Shown here piece after piece: positions 14,312 to 24,996 of a stretch of 64,000 bases of DNA. Position numbers and translations under genes: made by a program. The DNA is from Ephydatia muelleri (lineage: Eukaryota; Porifera; Demospongiae; Spongillida; Spongillidae). A model generated the notes under the pieces. The model did not search any database, was not told where the DNA came from, and saw only the letters and a list, made by a program, of their open reading frames with translations. Numbering within the stretch: position 1 is the first letter of the stretch; each line of letters begins with the position of its first letter. The stretch spans positions 186,001-250,000 of the forward strand of contig JABACO010000041.1 of the NCBI GenBank assembly GCA_013339895.1, given 5' to 3'.

Positions 14312-14857
14312 GGATGAACAGCATGTACCGGCACTTCCATAGTATCAGCGCCACCAAACCGCAAAGCTTCTTCAACGGTCACGGCTTCTTCAATAGCTTT
14401 ATCGAGTGCAGTTGGACGACCTTTCAACATAACCTGGCGAGCGATGGAAGGACGAAGACCAGACAAAAATGTTTGCAGCAGCACCGCGGAACCCACATCT
14501 TCTTCAGGGTAAGCTCTTGAAACGCCTTTCGCAACTGCGTAGCGTAGTCCATTACGCGTTCCCTGTCGTCTTGGTAACGGGAATTGAAATATCTAGCCGC
14601 CACTATCGGGTCTTTCTTAATCCCGGCCTTCCTTTCAAGGGCTTGCTTTACGTCTTCCAACGATCTTTTTTCATCCTCGCCAAGGTCCATACAGTAGTCG
14701 ACAAGGTTGCCCCGCAACAACGTCGGTAAAATTAGCAATTGCTTTTCCGCTTGCCACTGTTTCGCCATGCATGCACCGCCGCAAGACGAAACCTTTTCCA
14801 AGCATGTTCAAAATTGTCCGCTGAAATCTCCGGAAGTATTATACTGTCTTGTGCCAT
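14312..14857 (-). pseudogene. Gypsy-1 gag N-terminus
   Basis: The N-terminal gag portion starts at an ATG at 14857, 23 bases inside the LTR boundary, and reads MAQDSIILPEIS. A frameshift near 14770 moves into the frame reading KQWQAEKQLLILPTLLRG and on through YFNSRYQDDRERVMDYATQL and FLSGLRPSIARQVMLKG. This is typical of the capsid region of Ty3/gypsy gag proteins. It stops at the CTTG target duplication (14308-14311) where Gypsy-2 begins, and the rest of gag is at 2066-2383. Confidence 0.82.
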
Positions 14858-14879
14858 TCCGAACCACTTCTGACACCAA

Positions 14880-15110
14880 TGTAACGTAGGTTCTCACAAA
14901 GTATAACATCAAATATCAAGACTGACTAGTTGCCACGCAACTGCCAATGTATACACGTATAACACAACCAATCACATTACACGCACACAATGACCAATGA
15001 TATAATACTATATACGCCATGTGACTATGAATTGCGGAAGTGCGTGACCACGTGCGCTTATTGCTTTTTAAACGCACAACGTGTCCATTATACGTGATTA
15101 CATAATTTAG
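14880..15110 (-). repeat. Gypsy-1 5' LTR (outer edge not determined)
   Basis: The inner edge is fixed by the primer-binding-like site: on the plus strand, TGTAACGTAGG follows the ACCAA of that site. Only one LTR is in the window, so the outer boundary cannot be set by comparison; the end given is a guess. A TATA-like segment (TATATAGTATTATA on the minus strand) lies inside it. Confidence 0.45.
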
Positions 15111-15120
15111 TCGGTTGAAA

Positions 15121-16890
15121 TGGCTGAGAGCCATGGTAGACACAGGAGAAGCGAAGACAAGGAACCCCTTATCGAAGATGCAGAACGAGATGAGATGGAG
15201 GGACACGAGCATGAAGAACCAGAGAAGTCACCTTCACCTGTGGACAACCTAGTGGATATACAACTTTAATCATCATAGTGCTTGAATGAATGCAGGCCGG
15301 GAAAACTGGGCATTGAGCGCACTCATGGATGATCTACAAGGCAGGCACATGTATGCAACAAAGGTATGCATGATATATCACCCATCCGCATGGTCAAAAA
15401 TGGGATTTTAAATACGTAGTGAGATGATAATCATGTGTAACCCATCAAATTAAAACTGGTTCATTAAAAAGTGGGGTTACAGTCAGAACTAACATGTGTT
15501 GTCTTTCACTAAATCATGTGTTTGTACTTTCCATTCGGTTTAGGACTTTGAGCTCTGAGAAAATGTGAGAGTGATTATAGCATCCAACTGGGCACAACAC
15601 TTTTGCAGTCAGGGTGAGGTTAGTAAAGTTGGTATTCATCCAAATCCCAAACCTAGCTACTTTGGAAAAGGGAACATGTACTGTCGGTTGCTCACATAGC
15701 AAAATTTTGCCATAGCTGGGTAAGCAGAACAAATTTAATGACAGTAGAAATGCCAGGAGCAGGAGTAAATTAAGGTTACCCAGCACACACACACTCACCA
15801 ACCCACACCCACATGCATGAGTACATGTTCCATGGATATTCAGTGACTCTGTTATGTTACATATACGATCATACTTGCACCATCTACATCCCATCACATT
15901 CTCACAAATTGTACACGCACACGCAAACACCATGCTTAACACATGCAACACATTATAATTAGCACCACATACACTTTGCATGTTCATCCCTCCACAATAG
16001 TGCGTTCACATTGACTGAGGAGGATGCACAGAGAGGATCTTAGAAGGGAGCACTGGTCCAGCAGTAGTTTGGCTGCATAACCTAGAAGGGGTTGAGGAAC
16101 TGAATGCTGCCTCAAGCAATGTGAAGGACAGAGAAATGCCGTCCTGGCAGTATGAGATGACATGGAGATCTAGGGGATATGATTAATCCTATGGGCCCAT
16201 CTTTGGTACACCTCATGTTCTTCACAATGTTATACTCAAAAATGCCACATATACTCATAACACATGACCACATACACTATGCTCCCATGTGTGTGTGTAT
16301 GTGTGTGTGTGTGCCCATTAAACTATATATACTGCTCGATTCACCCTTTACCTATGATGTTTTAAAAAATGACTTCATCACGCTGCAGAATACCTATATG
16401 GAACCTACTCTCATAGATTCCAATACTGCAGAGGGCAGGAACCTATGGGATGTGATTTGTGCCAAAATTAAATACTACTCTAAATTAGCGTGTGTAACAC
16501 ACAATGTAACGCGCAGCGCAATTAGTTGCACCTAAGAAGTGTCTCCTAAGTACTTGGAATCATACAACTCCCAGTTGATGACCACCAGAAGAAGCGCTGG
16601 AGACTCAATCCTGATACTGGCTTGAGTGAAAACATCACTCGGTCAGTTCCATGGACTCAGATGATGAAATCATACTTTGAAGCTGCATGTGCTATTGATA
16701 TCCATAACCATCTGAGACAAGATGGCCTTGCTCTGGAAAGAACAGTTGGAACACATGAGTGGTGGTTCAGATGTCTGTGTACCATAATAGGATTTATTGA
16801 AGTAGATGCATTTAAAGCGTACTGTTTGTGTGGTGCTAAGTCTGGGCGGAACTGTGCAAATGTGCATGCTGTCACTGTGCACAATATTTG
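15121..16890 (+). pseudogene. piggyBac-like transposase remnant (exon fragments)
   Basis: Scattered open pieces on the plus strand: MAESHGRHRRSEDKEP at 15121, RENWALSALMDDLQG at about 15300, and VVWLHNLEGVEELNA at about 16060. The best is the C-terminal piece at about 16590-16880, which reads FEAACAIDIHNHLRQDGLAL then WWFRCLCTIIGFIEVDAF. The pattern of an Asp-containing DxHNxxRQ followed by a W/F-rich helix resembles the end of the piggyBac-type transposase core (DDE_Tnp_1_7 type). Only that last piece is a confident match; the upstream pieces may be exons of the same gene or unrelated. Frame breaks and stops indicate a dead copy, though some gaps could be introns. Confidence 0.5.
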
Positions 16891-17280
16891 AGGAGTGCAC
16901 TCAGTGCAGCAATTGTTCTACAGGCCATTTGACATACACATATTCTCCCAACCCCTCACTTGATTTGATGAACTTGATTTGTGTTACTTAACTACTATTC
17001 ATAACCACATCATCTATGTAAACCAGTAAGAATGATCTATCAATGGTTAAATGGAACATTTTATATGATTTACTATTTGTAATGCACAGTTATAAGCATT
17101 TGAAGAGGGTATATGTGTTGAAAACGATGAGAAAAGTTGATAAATTAATGATTATCTCAATTATAGCAAAGGCATATTCATTATTTCAGTCATATATTCA
17201 ATGAAATTGTCACACATGTAACTTGAGAAACCTGTGAAATCTCATTGCAAAATGTTAAATTATGAGTTAACTCTTATTGC

Positions 17281-17340
17281 CCAACATAAGGTATACCTTA
17301 CGTTTTTGTAAGGTATACCTTACGTTTTTTTTGGCAATTA
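17281..17340 (+). repeat. Tandem palindromic 20-mer
   Basis: Two consecutive copies of AAGGTATACCTTACGTTTTT. Each contains the perfect palindrome AAGGTATACCTT. Confidence 0.8.
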
Positions 17341-17700
17341 TAGGTTAAGAACCAGGCTGAAACACAAGTTAGACAGCCACTCGGAATGCATTAAATAAAA
17401 GGTGCATTCTGCAAAAAATGACTTTATGCTGTTGATTATGTTCTTGTTCACATCTCTTTAGTCCACATGATGGTTTCCTAGAGAAAGAAGATGACCCTCC
17501 TCTTTAGTTCGAAATGTGCTTGATGTAGTGGAGGCACTCAACGACTACTCACCAGGACCATTTGTTGCAATAGACTTATCACACATGCATGTACCCACAC
17601 ATTCACATCACCTCACCATTGATTTTTTGAAGTGTAATTTTAAGATTAGTACAAATTAAAATTACTACACCATATGAAAGTGGACAAAATAAAGTTCAGC
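17340..17700 (+). repeat. Repeat inverted at 22545-22900
   Basis: About 350 bp with clear identity to the minus strand of 22545-22900 (shared TCTAGAGAAAG-type segment, TTGCAATAGACTTATCACAC, AGTGGACAAA). The common end near GTGGACAAA may be the terminus of the piggyBac-like family whose coding remnant lies just upstream. Confidence 0.75.
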
Positions 17701-17852
17701 ATGTGTTTCATACTGTTATTAGTAGATGTAGTGGAAAGTCTATGTCTGGCACCATGGAAAGGGCACTGCTAATAATACTGGGTGTAGTGTATGGTATGTT
17801 ATAATTTTCTTCCACGTTCCAAACTGGTCAGACCTTACCAAACTATACTCAC

Positions 17853-17855
<3 letters not shown>

Positions 17856-17894
<39 letters not shown>
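17856..17894 (+). repeat. (CA)n microsatellite
   Basis: About 38 bp of pure CA repeat. Confidence 0.95.
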
Positions 17895-17897
<3 letters not shown>

Positions 17898-18208
17898 GGA
17901 GCGGGGTGGTTCTGGCAGGATGAATTAGTATTAGCACAAATCACAACTTCATCACATTCAGAGTCTGTGTTTTTATTTCAACACTTGAACAATAGACATA
18001 CGAGTCTGACTGTCGCAGCCTATCTCCGAAGTGAGAGCAAGAATCAGCAACACCCAACATCAGTATCACTCATCACATCACAGCACACAAAAGATACACG
18101 CAATCAACTATCAAGTATGCAATGTGTGGCTTCAGTTGAAGAAGAAATTGTCCAACAGCATTTATTAATTTAATTGATTCACATTGAACTACATGAAGGT
18201 AATGAATG

Positions 18209-18537
18209 GATCCATCCACAATCAAATTGCATACCTGGCCAGGGAAATATGCACTGAGTGAATCAGAACCATTTGCCAAATAGAAGCTCATAAGGCCGAC
18301 ATACAAGGGTCGACTTCCTGCCGATTTATCGCCTGCAATTCAAATGAATACGGGTGAAAATTCAGTAAACTAAAGTTTTACGGAGTTTTTACGCATACTC
18401 ATTTGAGTTGCAGGCGATAAATCGGCAGGAAGTCGACCCGTGTATGTCGGCCTTATGAGCTTCTATTTGGCAAATGGTTCTGATTCACTCAGTGCATATT
18501 TCCCTGGCCAGGTATGCAATTTGATTGTGGATGGATC
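18209..18537. repeat. Foldback element (329 bp near-palindrome)
   Basis: The arms 18209-18302 and 18444-18537 are near-perfect reverse complements. Inside them is a second inverted repeat, GGGTCGACTTCCTGCCGATT and onwards (about 18307-18345 against 18400-18439), around a 55-bp centre. The inner unit looks like a 130-bp MITE. The same structure reappears at 63803-64000, cut by the window end. Confidence 0.9.
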
Positions 18538-18689
18538 TAGATGTGTTTTGATAGTGATAAAAATCGTCTACTTGGTTGTCAGAGTGTTTAAAATTCTCAC
18601 AACGTATTGTGAAAGAGTTCTTTTCAAGTTACCACACAAATATGCATTATTCTACTTGCAGGTTGCTATTTACACCCATATGTAAATCA

Positions 18690-18842
18690 TCACAGCACAT
18701 TAGTGGATCGAATTTTTTGTCTTAGTATTGACATGTTGAAGTTGGAAAATGGGCAGCTTGTGTCAGCAACACTGACAGTTGGTATGTTGTTTTCATCAAC
18801 AGGGAACTGTTCCCAGTAAATTTCAAAAATTAAAGCTGACTC
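18690..18842 (-). pseudogene. Terminal exon fragment of unknown protein (unit C)
   Basis: Fifty codons following a CTACAG acceptor. They include IYWEQFPVDENNIPTVSVAD and SILRQKIRSTNVL before a stop. The D copy at 63494-63646 is nearly identical at protein level, which suggests real coding sequence. No family is recognised. Confidence 0.45.
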
Positions 18843-19645
18843 CTGTAGAAAATGGGAAGATTATAACCACATGTGTCTGAACGAATTGATGACAATTTTA
18901 TGTTGTGTGCTCTATAGTTAGCCATATAGGACAAGTTGATTTATGTAGTGTGCTGAGGTTCAAACAGGTATGGTCGTTGTAGGAGGAAATTAATATACAG
19001 TCGGACCTTTTAGAAGTGTGCATGTTGGCACAATTATATCTACAACCGGCATATTACAATTTCCAGTTAACATTTACGTCGGACATGGCTTCAAACAAGA
19101 TCTTCAGGTTCAAAGAACTAAAACCAAGCATTTGAATCAAACATGCTGTCCACATTTGCAAAGGACATAAGTTATTATGCTCTGTGCCTTCGTCCATTCA
19201 GCTATGTATTTGTAAATGCACATAATTCATGCAAGGCTACTTGAATAAATAAACATCATTTTATGGATCCAATAGATTCAATTACATCCTAACACACAAA
19301 TTCCTCCACAATCTTTCACTGAGCAAAGAAAGGAATTCTGTTTATTCAACGTTTAGGGTGTTGGAGCTTGAATAAAGCAACTGCTGTATTTTCACCACCC
19401 TTGTCACTTCCGTCATGATAAGACGTACATACTAACAGCGTCCTTGAAGTACCTTGGACAGTACAGTGGATCAGAGGCTTGATTATTATTAGAAATTCGG
19501 CTATATACGGCAACAGGCCTAGCCTGAGAATATCCATCCCATCTATAGCTGCTTGGACCACGAATCGCCATATATATGTATATACACAAGAGTAACAAAA
19601 ACTGACGAAACGACTGATAAATTTTTAAATGGAGATTCAACAATC

Positions 19646-20853
19646 CATGTCCAGCAATTTCGGACATCCATACACGTCTGTACATTGAAAACGCATGTAA
19701 AGTATTTGATTGTTATTAAACATTAACGCAGTTGGATTAATATAAATAATGCATTCTTTTATTTTTCGCTTTCATTTTGCGAGCAGGAGAATCAACAACA
19801 AAATTAATTACTTTTGCTATTACGTAATAATATTATTTAGAAGTCAATAAATGTTTAATAACATCAAACGGTGGGCGCGCCCTTATAGTGCAAATTGGTG
19901 GCTGTGTGAGTGGGAGGAGCGTGTCGTTGCTAGTAATGTGCCCTTGGTTCAATAAATTTGGATATTTCTTTCATCGGCGTAAACGTGCGCTCGGCGTGTA
20001 TCTGCCTATTTTCTACGACTGCGTACGTTAAACCATTCCTACATCTTGATACCTTATCCCGATATGCGCAATGACACACCACGCGCGCGCGCGCCACATA
20101 CTCCCAGCTCTTTTTGCTGGGGTGCACATCAGGAAGAATCACTTTAGCTGATGCAGATTAACCGGGTTGGTCTGTACCCAGGGCAAGTATGGGTTAAATA
20201 TCTCTAGCTGCTGGTTAGTTGTGTTGTCTGGGTGTGGTCTGTACCCTGGGCAGGATTGGCTATCTACTTGTGTTGCCTGGGTGTGGCCAGTACCCTGGGC
20301 AAGAATGGGTTAAATATATTTAGCTGCTAGTTAGTTGTGTTGTCTGGGTGTGGTCTGTACCCTGGGCAAGACTCCACCTATCTTGCGAAGAAGTAAGTAT
20401 AATGTATAATAAGTATTTCCAACTAACATTTCATTGTCATGCTCATCAAATAAATTATGAATTAGTTACTCTTGTCATTGTCATTTCTCACAAAAAAAAT
20501 AGAATACTAAAAGCCTGCTAAAAGCCGTTAGCCCTCCCACTCCATCCCCATACTTCTGCCTACACATAATCAGCAGTATAAAAATAGCAGCAGACATTTA
20601 TATAGTGCATGGTAATATTTGATTAAAGACATCACTTCTCATATAGAGATCAGAATGCTTCCCACCCCACATTCTTCCTGCATGCTGAAGATATACAAAC
20701 AATGTGTTATTTGTCCCTGCATGTATCATACTTAGGTTTATAAACTTTACTACAAGTAAACTGTGCGCGATTGATAGAAATTACCCATAGACTCCACGTA
20801 CAATAATTTTATTACGCGTATTACGGAATTCATGTCCGCAATTGCTGGCCATG
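19646..20853. mobile_element. RTL-type non-autonomous derivative (1.2 kb)
   Basis: Bounded by CATGTCCAGCAATTTCGGAC on the left and, on the minus strand, CATGGCCAGCAATTGCGGAC on the right. Both fit the RTL terminal consensus, including the internal near-palindrome. The flanking bases are C and C (19645, 20854), the same one-base pattern as RTL-A and RTL-B. It contains no transposase. The copy in unit D shares one end and still holds transposase exons, so this is an internal-deletion derivative. Confidence 0.75.
20156..20372 (+). repeat. Imperfect tandem repeat, three units
   Basis: Three diverged units of about 60-110 bp built on CTGGGTGTGGTCTGTACCCT and GGGTTAAATATCTCTAGCTG. Present inverted at about 61940-62165 in unit D. 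Confidence 0.8.
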
Positions 20854-21051
20854 CTGCACTTGCTCAATTATATACAAACAAAAAATGTAACTGCATGATC
20901 AGCTGTGATTGCCATCCACGTGTCACACTGATAATGAGCCCTGAGCAGGTAAATTCATCAACGTATGGTCTTGTGCCCATCTTCTGCAGGATCAACTCTT
21001 CTAAGGGCATCCCGAATGCGGATTTGCTGCATAGTGTAAACTCACGATCGA

Positions 21052-21382
21052 CTATTTTACGTAACAAGCGTTATCTATGCATTTAATTGGGTAGTAACGC
21101 TTGATTTCTCCAGTTTCTACGTCCAACTCTGTGTCAGCGCCTATAAATGAATAGCGACCACGAACTGCAACTCCAAACTCGTCATTCTGCATGCGTCCGG
21201 TTGATCGTATTAATACATGCATGCCCATCAAAGTAGAATGCAATAGAACAAGTAAATCTGAGATCCAATTGGTATTCTAACTGGCCTTGATGATGAATAT
21301 CAAAACGAGGATGTCCAACCCTTGTTTCACTCAGGAAAACTGTTCTTCGCTGTGTACTTTCGGCTAAGCGTTGATGACACAT
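21052..21382 (-). pseudogene. HTH / integrase-like protein fragment
   Basis: Two overlapping frames on the minus strand together resemble the N-terminus of invertebrate integrase-core proteins with a helix-turn-helix. The first reads GHPRFDIHHQGQLEYQLDLR. The second, after a frame change, reads RMQNDEFGVAVRGRYSFIG. The pattern G-R/H-P-R-F ... QLEYLL.L.F ... RRM..FG is what I recognise. The inverted copy at 60360-60593 has the same break. It is a remnant; the catalytic core is not present here. Confidence 0.4.
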
Positions 21383-21600
21383 GATACGCGGCGTGCCTGT
21401 CAGTACTCAACTTCTGAATACGTAGGTGCCTGTAAAGCAGCTCCATATGACAATCAAGGATCTCCTGGCCTCTTCCTTCGTAGTACGTGTATCGTGTGAT
21501 ATATACAAGCTATAGAGTAAGCTGCAATAAACATGCACGCATCAACCACCGCTAGCAAAAAAATGATCTAATATAAAGGCCAATATTTTCATACCACCAT

Positions 21601-22544
21601 AGGAATAGGTCAATGAACCTAATTTCTTACGTTCAGTCCCACGTTTCGCCGGAAGTGAATCAGTCGCGTGTGCTTCAAATCCTACGGCACACACATGCAC
21701 CTTCTATTCAGTATTGTATTCAAGGTCCTCGTGTCTGTTTGTTACAAAGAACCGCACTTACTCTTTCCCATCCTCAACTTCGAGCAAACCAAAACTTTTA
21801 GAAACAATACGCCCTGTGCTGGCAAAGTTTCATAGCGAGCCGAGTCTATATCGATTCGGTAATAAAACAGCTACATTGGAGTGCTCTGCATACAAGACTT
21901 CCATGCACATCACCTTATAAACCGATGTTCTATCTCTACTATGCGATGTTAAAACAAACCCACTAGACCATGCACAAGCAGCGCGGCGGATCCAGAGGGG
22001 GAAAACCATGCATATTCGATCACAATTAATTTTCACCATTATACACAGTACCCGCCGTGCACACCCCGAGTTTCATGCTACAGATTAATAATGATATACC
22101 CAACCTCACGCAGTATCTTATGGACACTAGAAAACGTATAGAAGACTCTCCAGTAGCTTACCGTACGTACTTAGCGCACAGTCCCACAAAGCTTCTTTTT
22201 TAAGTACGTAGTATGTACCACAAGTTTTTAAAATTAGATAGAAGTTTAACAAACTTTAAGCTCACTCCAAGCTACATTTCTCACCAGTCAAACACGACCA
22301 AATTGTACGGATAAGGACCAAGTATATATGCCCACACTTCATATTAGCGAAACACGCAGTGCACCACTAGAAGTTCTGAACATGATGGATCACGTAAGAT
22401 GTTTCCAATCTATTACTCCAATATCTATGACATCACAGACTCTCCACGAATGTGGAAATGCATATGAATGGTGCATGTGTGATGTGAACATAATACATAG
22501 ATTTGGACTTCACTGAGTATAACTTTGTGTCGTACACTACCCAA
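21601..22544. other. Unassigned sequence
   Basis: No supportable gene or known element. Short open stretches only, lacking any recognisable domain. Confidence 0.5.
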
Positions 22545-22900
22545 GTTTTTTTGTCCACTGTTGTATGCTGTTAATTGTGATGGATGGTTTTAATTTGTAC
22601 CAATCTTTAAAAATTACTCTTTCAACTTTGTAAAGAAATCAATGTAAGCTGATATGTATGCATGTGTGATAAGTCTATTGCAACAAATGGGCAGCCTGGT
22701 GAGCAGTCCTTGAGTGCCTCCACTACATCAAGCACATTTCGAACTATAGAGGAGGGTCATCTTTCTCTAGGAAACCATCATGTGGACTAAAGAGATGTGA
22801 ACAAGAACGTAATCAACAGCATAATGTCATTTTTTGCAGAATGCACCTTTTATTCAATGTATTCCGAGTGGTGCTGTCCTACTTGTGTTTCAGGCTGGCT
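22545..22900 (-). repeat. Repeat inverted at 17340-17700
   Basis: Minus-strand copy of the piggyBac-associated segment. Its low-coordinate end (AGTGGACAAAA on the minus strand) matches the end of the other copy. Confidence 0.75.
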
Positions 22901-23179
22901 CTTTATCTGCTCTCTCAGTAATAAACTCTAGCTTCTAGTAAGTTCAAAAGCCTTCAGGTGTACTATCTTCAATAGATACTCTCTGCACGGCACAAAAAAA
23001 ACCCTCTGAGTACACCCTAACCTCCTTGAATAATTAGAAGTTTAAAAACAAGATATGGTTATCGAATTGCAAGATGCTTGCAGGACACCAGCAAAAGAAT
23101 ACATATAGAAGACTGGGTGTGCTATGCATATGGGCTCAAAAAGGTACGCGAGCGATGGACTATCCACTATGGGTTTAAC

Positions 23180-23281
23180 TGTAGCGCATGCGCTATGACC
23201 TTTGTACTTGTATCTGTATTATATAAGCACGTATGTGAATGCATTGATGTTCCTTTTGCCACACCTGTAACCGACGCTACA
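23180..23281 (+). repeat. Gypsy-4 5' LTR (102 bp)
   Basis: TGTAGCGCATGCGC ... CGACGCTACA, with TG/CA ends and a TATATAAGC promoter-like box. By eye identical to 27372-27473. Confidence 0.97.
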
Positions 23282-23298
23282 TTGGTGTCAGAAGTGGG

Positions 23299-24996
23299 AT
23301 GACGGAACTCGAACGCGAGAGGAGACCCACTCGGTTTTCAGCGCGTCCGCCTCCTCGCTTCGCAACTGGGACCGACTTCAGTCTATGGATAAAGCGAGTG
23401 GAACTATATATCCAAGAAGCGGGCTTACCTGAAGAGAAGAAAGGAGCAGAGTTGGTTTCGCTGCGTGAAGACGAGCCCTTCAGGATTGTAAGTCAGCTGG
23501 GATTGGTGAGCGAAACGGTTGAGTATGATGCGGTGAAAGCGTGCCTTGTGAGTCATTTTTCCCCTGACGGGGTGGAGTTAGAGTGGCAGGCTAAGATGCA
23601 CGTGGCAAGACAGAAAGCAGGTGAGTCTGTCCTCGAATTCGCCGGCAGGTTGCGTGTTCTGGCGGACAAAGGATATCCTTCGTGGCCACCGGAGAGGCGT
23701 TTGGAGGTTGCTCGTAACCAATTTATCCAGGGTATTCTTTCCTCTACCATCCAGCTCAAACTTCTCACAGATTCACCAGAGACGCTGGACGACGCGGTGA
23801 AACTGGCTTACAGGCTGCAGACAGCGGAGTTAGCCCAAGAGCATCTAAAAGCGGAAGCTACAATTGACGATACCCGAGGAGGCGGAAGTAGCTGTGCTAT
23901 TGGAAGGAGTGATGGTCAGGTACACAAGCTTTCTCAACAGATTGAGCGGTTGACTGAGCAATTGACCAAACTGAGGGCGGAACGTGAACCAGGAAAAAGA
24001 AATTGGCCTAAAAAGAAGCTGACTTGCTGGCATTGTGGTGAGACAGGGCATTTAAGACGGGATTGTCCAAGCAGAAGACAAGGTGTACAGAGGAAGCCAT
24101 CAAACAATAAGTCAGCGGAACATACATCAGCTGTTGCATGTACATTAACCATACAAGGGCATATAGAGGGATTCGGCGTCAGCATGTTAGTAGACACTGG
24201 TTCTTCAGTAACACTTATACATGAAGCAGTGTGGAATAAGGTGAAAATTAAGGTCAAAAGTTCACTCTCCCCATGCACTGTTCCAGTTATGGCTGTAAAT
24301 GGTGAACAGCTTATGGTGGCCGGGGAGATTGATCTTCACTTGCAGATTGGCACACATCAAGGGAAGCACAAGGTTCTGGTAGTTGAGCAAATGCTGCAGC
24401 AGTGCCTTCTGAGAACTGATTATTTGGAGAAGCAGAAATGCTTGGTCGATCTAGGGAAAAGGACTTTGACGGTAGGCAAACCTGGTAATTGTGTTCCATT
24501 GTCTTTTGGTGCCCAGTCATCCACATGTCATGTTGTTATGGGTGAGGTGGTGATTCCAGGTTATCATCAAGTCAGGCTGCCTGTTAGGGTAACTCCAACT
24601 GATGGTAGTGCTACAGTTGGAATTTTTGAACCACATTCAGAGATGGCTGAAACGCATGGTGTGTTGATTGCCAGATCAGTTTCACCTATCCAGTCAGGTC
24701 AGATAGTTGTTCAGATACTTAACCCACTACCATTCCCAGCAACACTTCAAGCAGACGAAGCCATAGGCTGTTTTTGTTGTGGGGCACAGGTGGATGTTGT
24801 TAGCCTGGAACCGGTGGACACTGACACTGGTGTCACATGTTCAGCTCTCAAAACTCATTCATCTGAGGAGGTTGCTAGGGCAATTGAATCCATGGTAACC
24901 CGGATAGATGAGCTTTCATGTGCAGATCAAGAGAAATTGAAAAGGTTGTTGTGTGAGTTTTCTGATGTCATCTCTGTAGGCGAGAAGGACCTGTGA
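23299..24996 (+). CDS. Gypsy-4 Gag-protease
   Basis: Starts at ATG 23299, directly after the primer site (MTELERERRPTRF). The capsid region includes GTDFSLWIKRVELYIQEAGL, VLEFAGRLRVLADKGYPSWP and RNQFIQGILSSTIQLKLL. The CCHC zinc knuckle CWHCGETGHLRRDC lies near residue 240. The aspartic protease motif MLVDTGSSVTLIH is near residue 295, followed by MAVNGEQLMVAGE and LLRTDYLEKQ, where R replaces the usual G of LLGTD. The reading ends at a TGA where homologues have CGA (DLGRTNVL-type), so the original product was a fused Gag-Pol. The frame is open, but the missing Gly may impair the protease. Confidence 0.9.
   Translation: MTELERERRPTRFSARPPPRFATGTDFSLWIKRVELYIQEAGLPEEKKGAELVSLREDEPFRIVSQLGLVSETVEYDAVKACLVSHFSPDGVELEWQAKMHVARQKAGESVLEFAGRLRVLADKGYPSWPPERRLEVARNQFIQGILSSTIQLKLLTDSPETLDDAVKLAYRLQTAELAQEHLKAEATIDDTRGGGSSCAIGRSDGQVHKLSQQIERLTEQLTKLRAEREPGKRNWPKKKLTCWHCGETGHLRRDCPSRRQGVQRKPSNNKSAEHTSAVACTLTIQGHIEGFGVSMLVDTGSSVTLIHEAVWNKVKIKVKSSLSPCTVPVMAVNGEQLMVAGEIDLHLQIGTHQGKHKVLVVEQMLQQCLLRTDYLEKQKCLVDLGKRTLTVGKPGNCVPLSFGAQSSTCHVVMGEVVIPGYHQVRLPVRVTPTDGSATVGIFEPHSEMAETHGVLIARSVSPIQSGQIVVQILNPLPFPATLQADEAIGCFCCGAQVDVVSLEPVDTDTGVTCSALKTHSSEEVARAIESMVTRIDELSCADQEKLKRLLCEFSDVISVGEKDL

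Larger units (their letters stand above)
18550..21600 (-). repeat. Repeat unit C, inverted copy of unit D (48388 onwards)
   Basis: Minus-strand copy of a unit also present on the plus strand at 48388-48615, 60360-60593 and 61645-63800. C lacks the gene and insertions present in D. D lacks the part of C corresponding to 20685-21120. The unit contains the terminal exon at 18690-18842, the RTL-type internal-deletion derivative at 19646-20853 and the HTH-like fragment near 21052-21382. It may be an old transposon or a segmental duplication. Confidence 0.75.

Noticed and set aside
15514-15987. 157-codon minus-strand reading
   Set aside because: Runs antisense through the presumed introns of the piggyBac-like remnant, with no domain and biased cysteine content.
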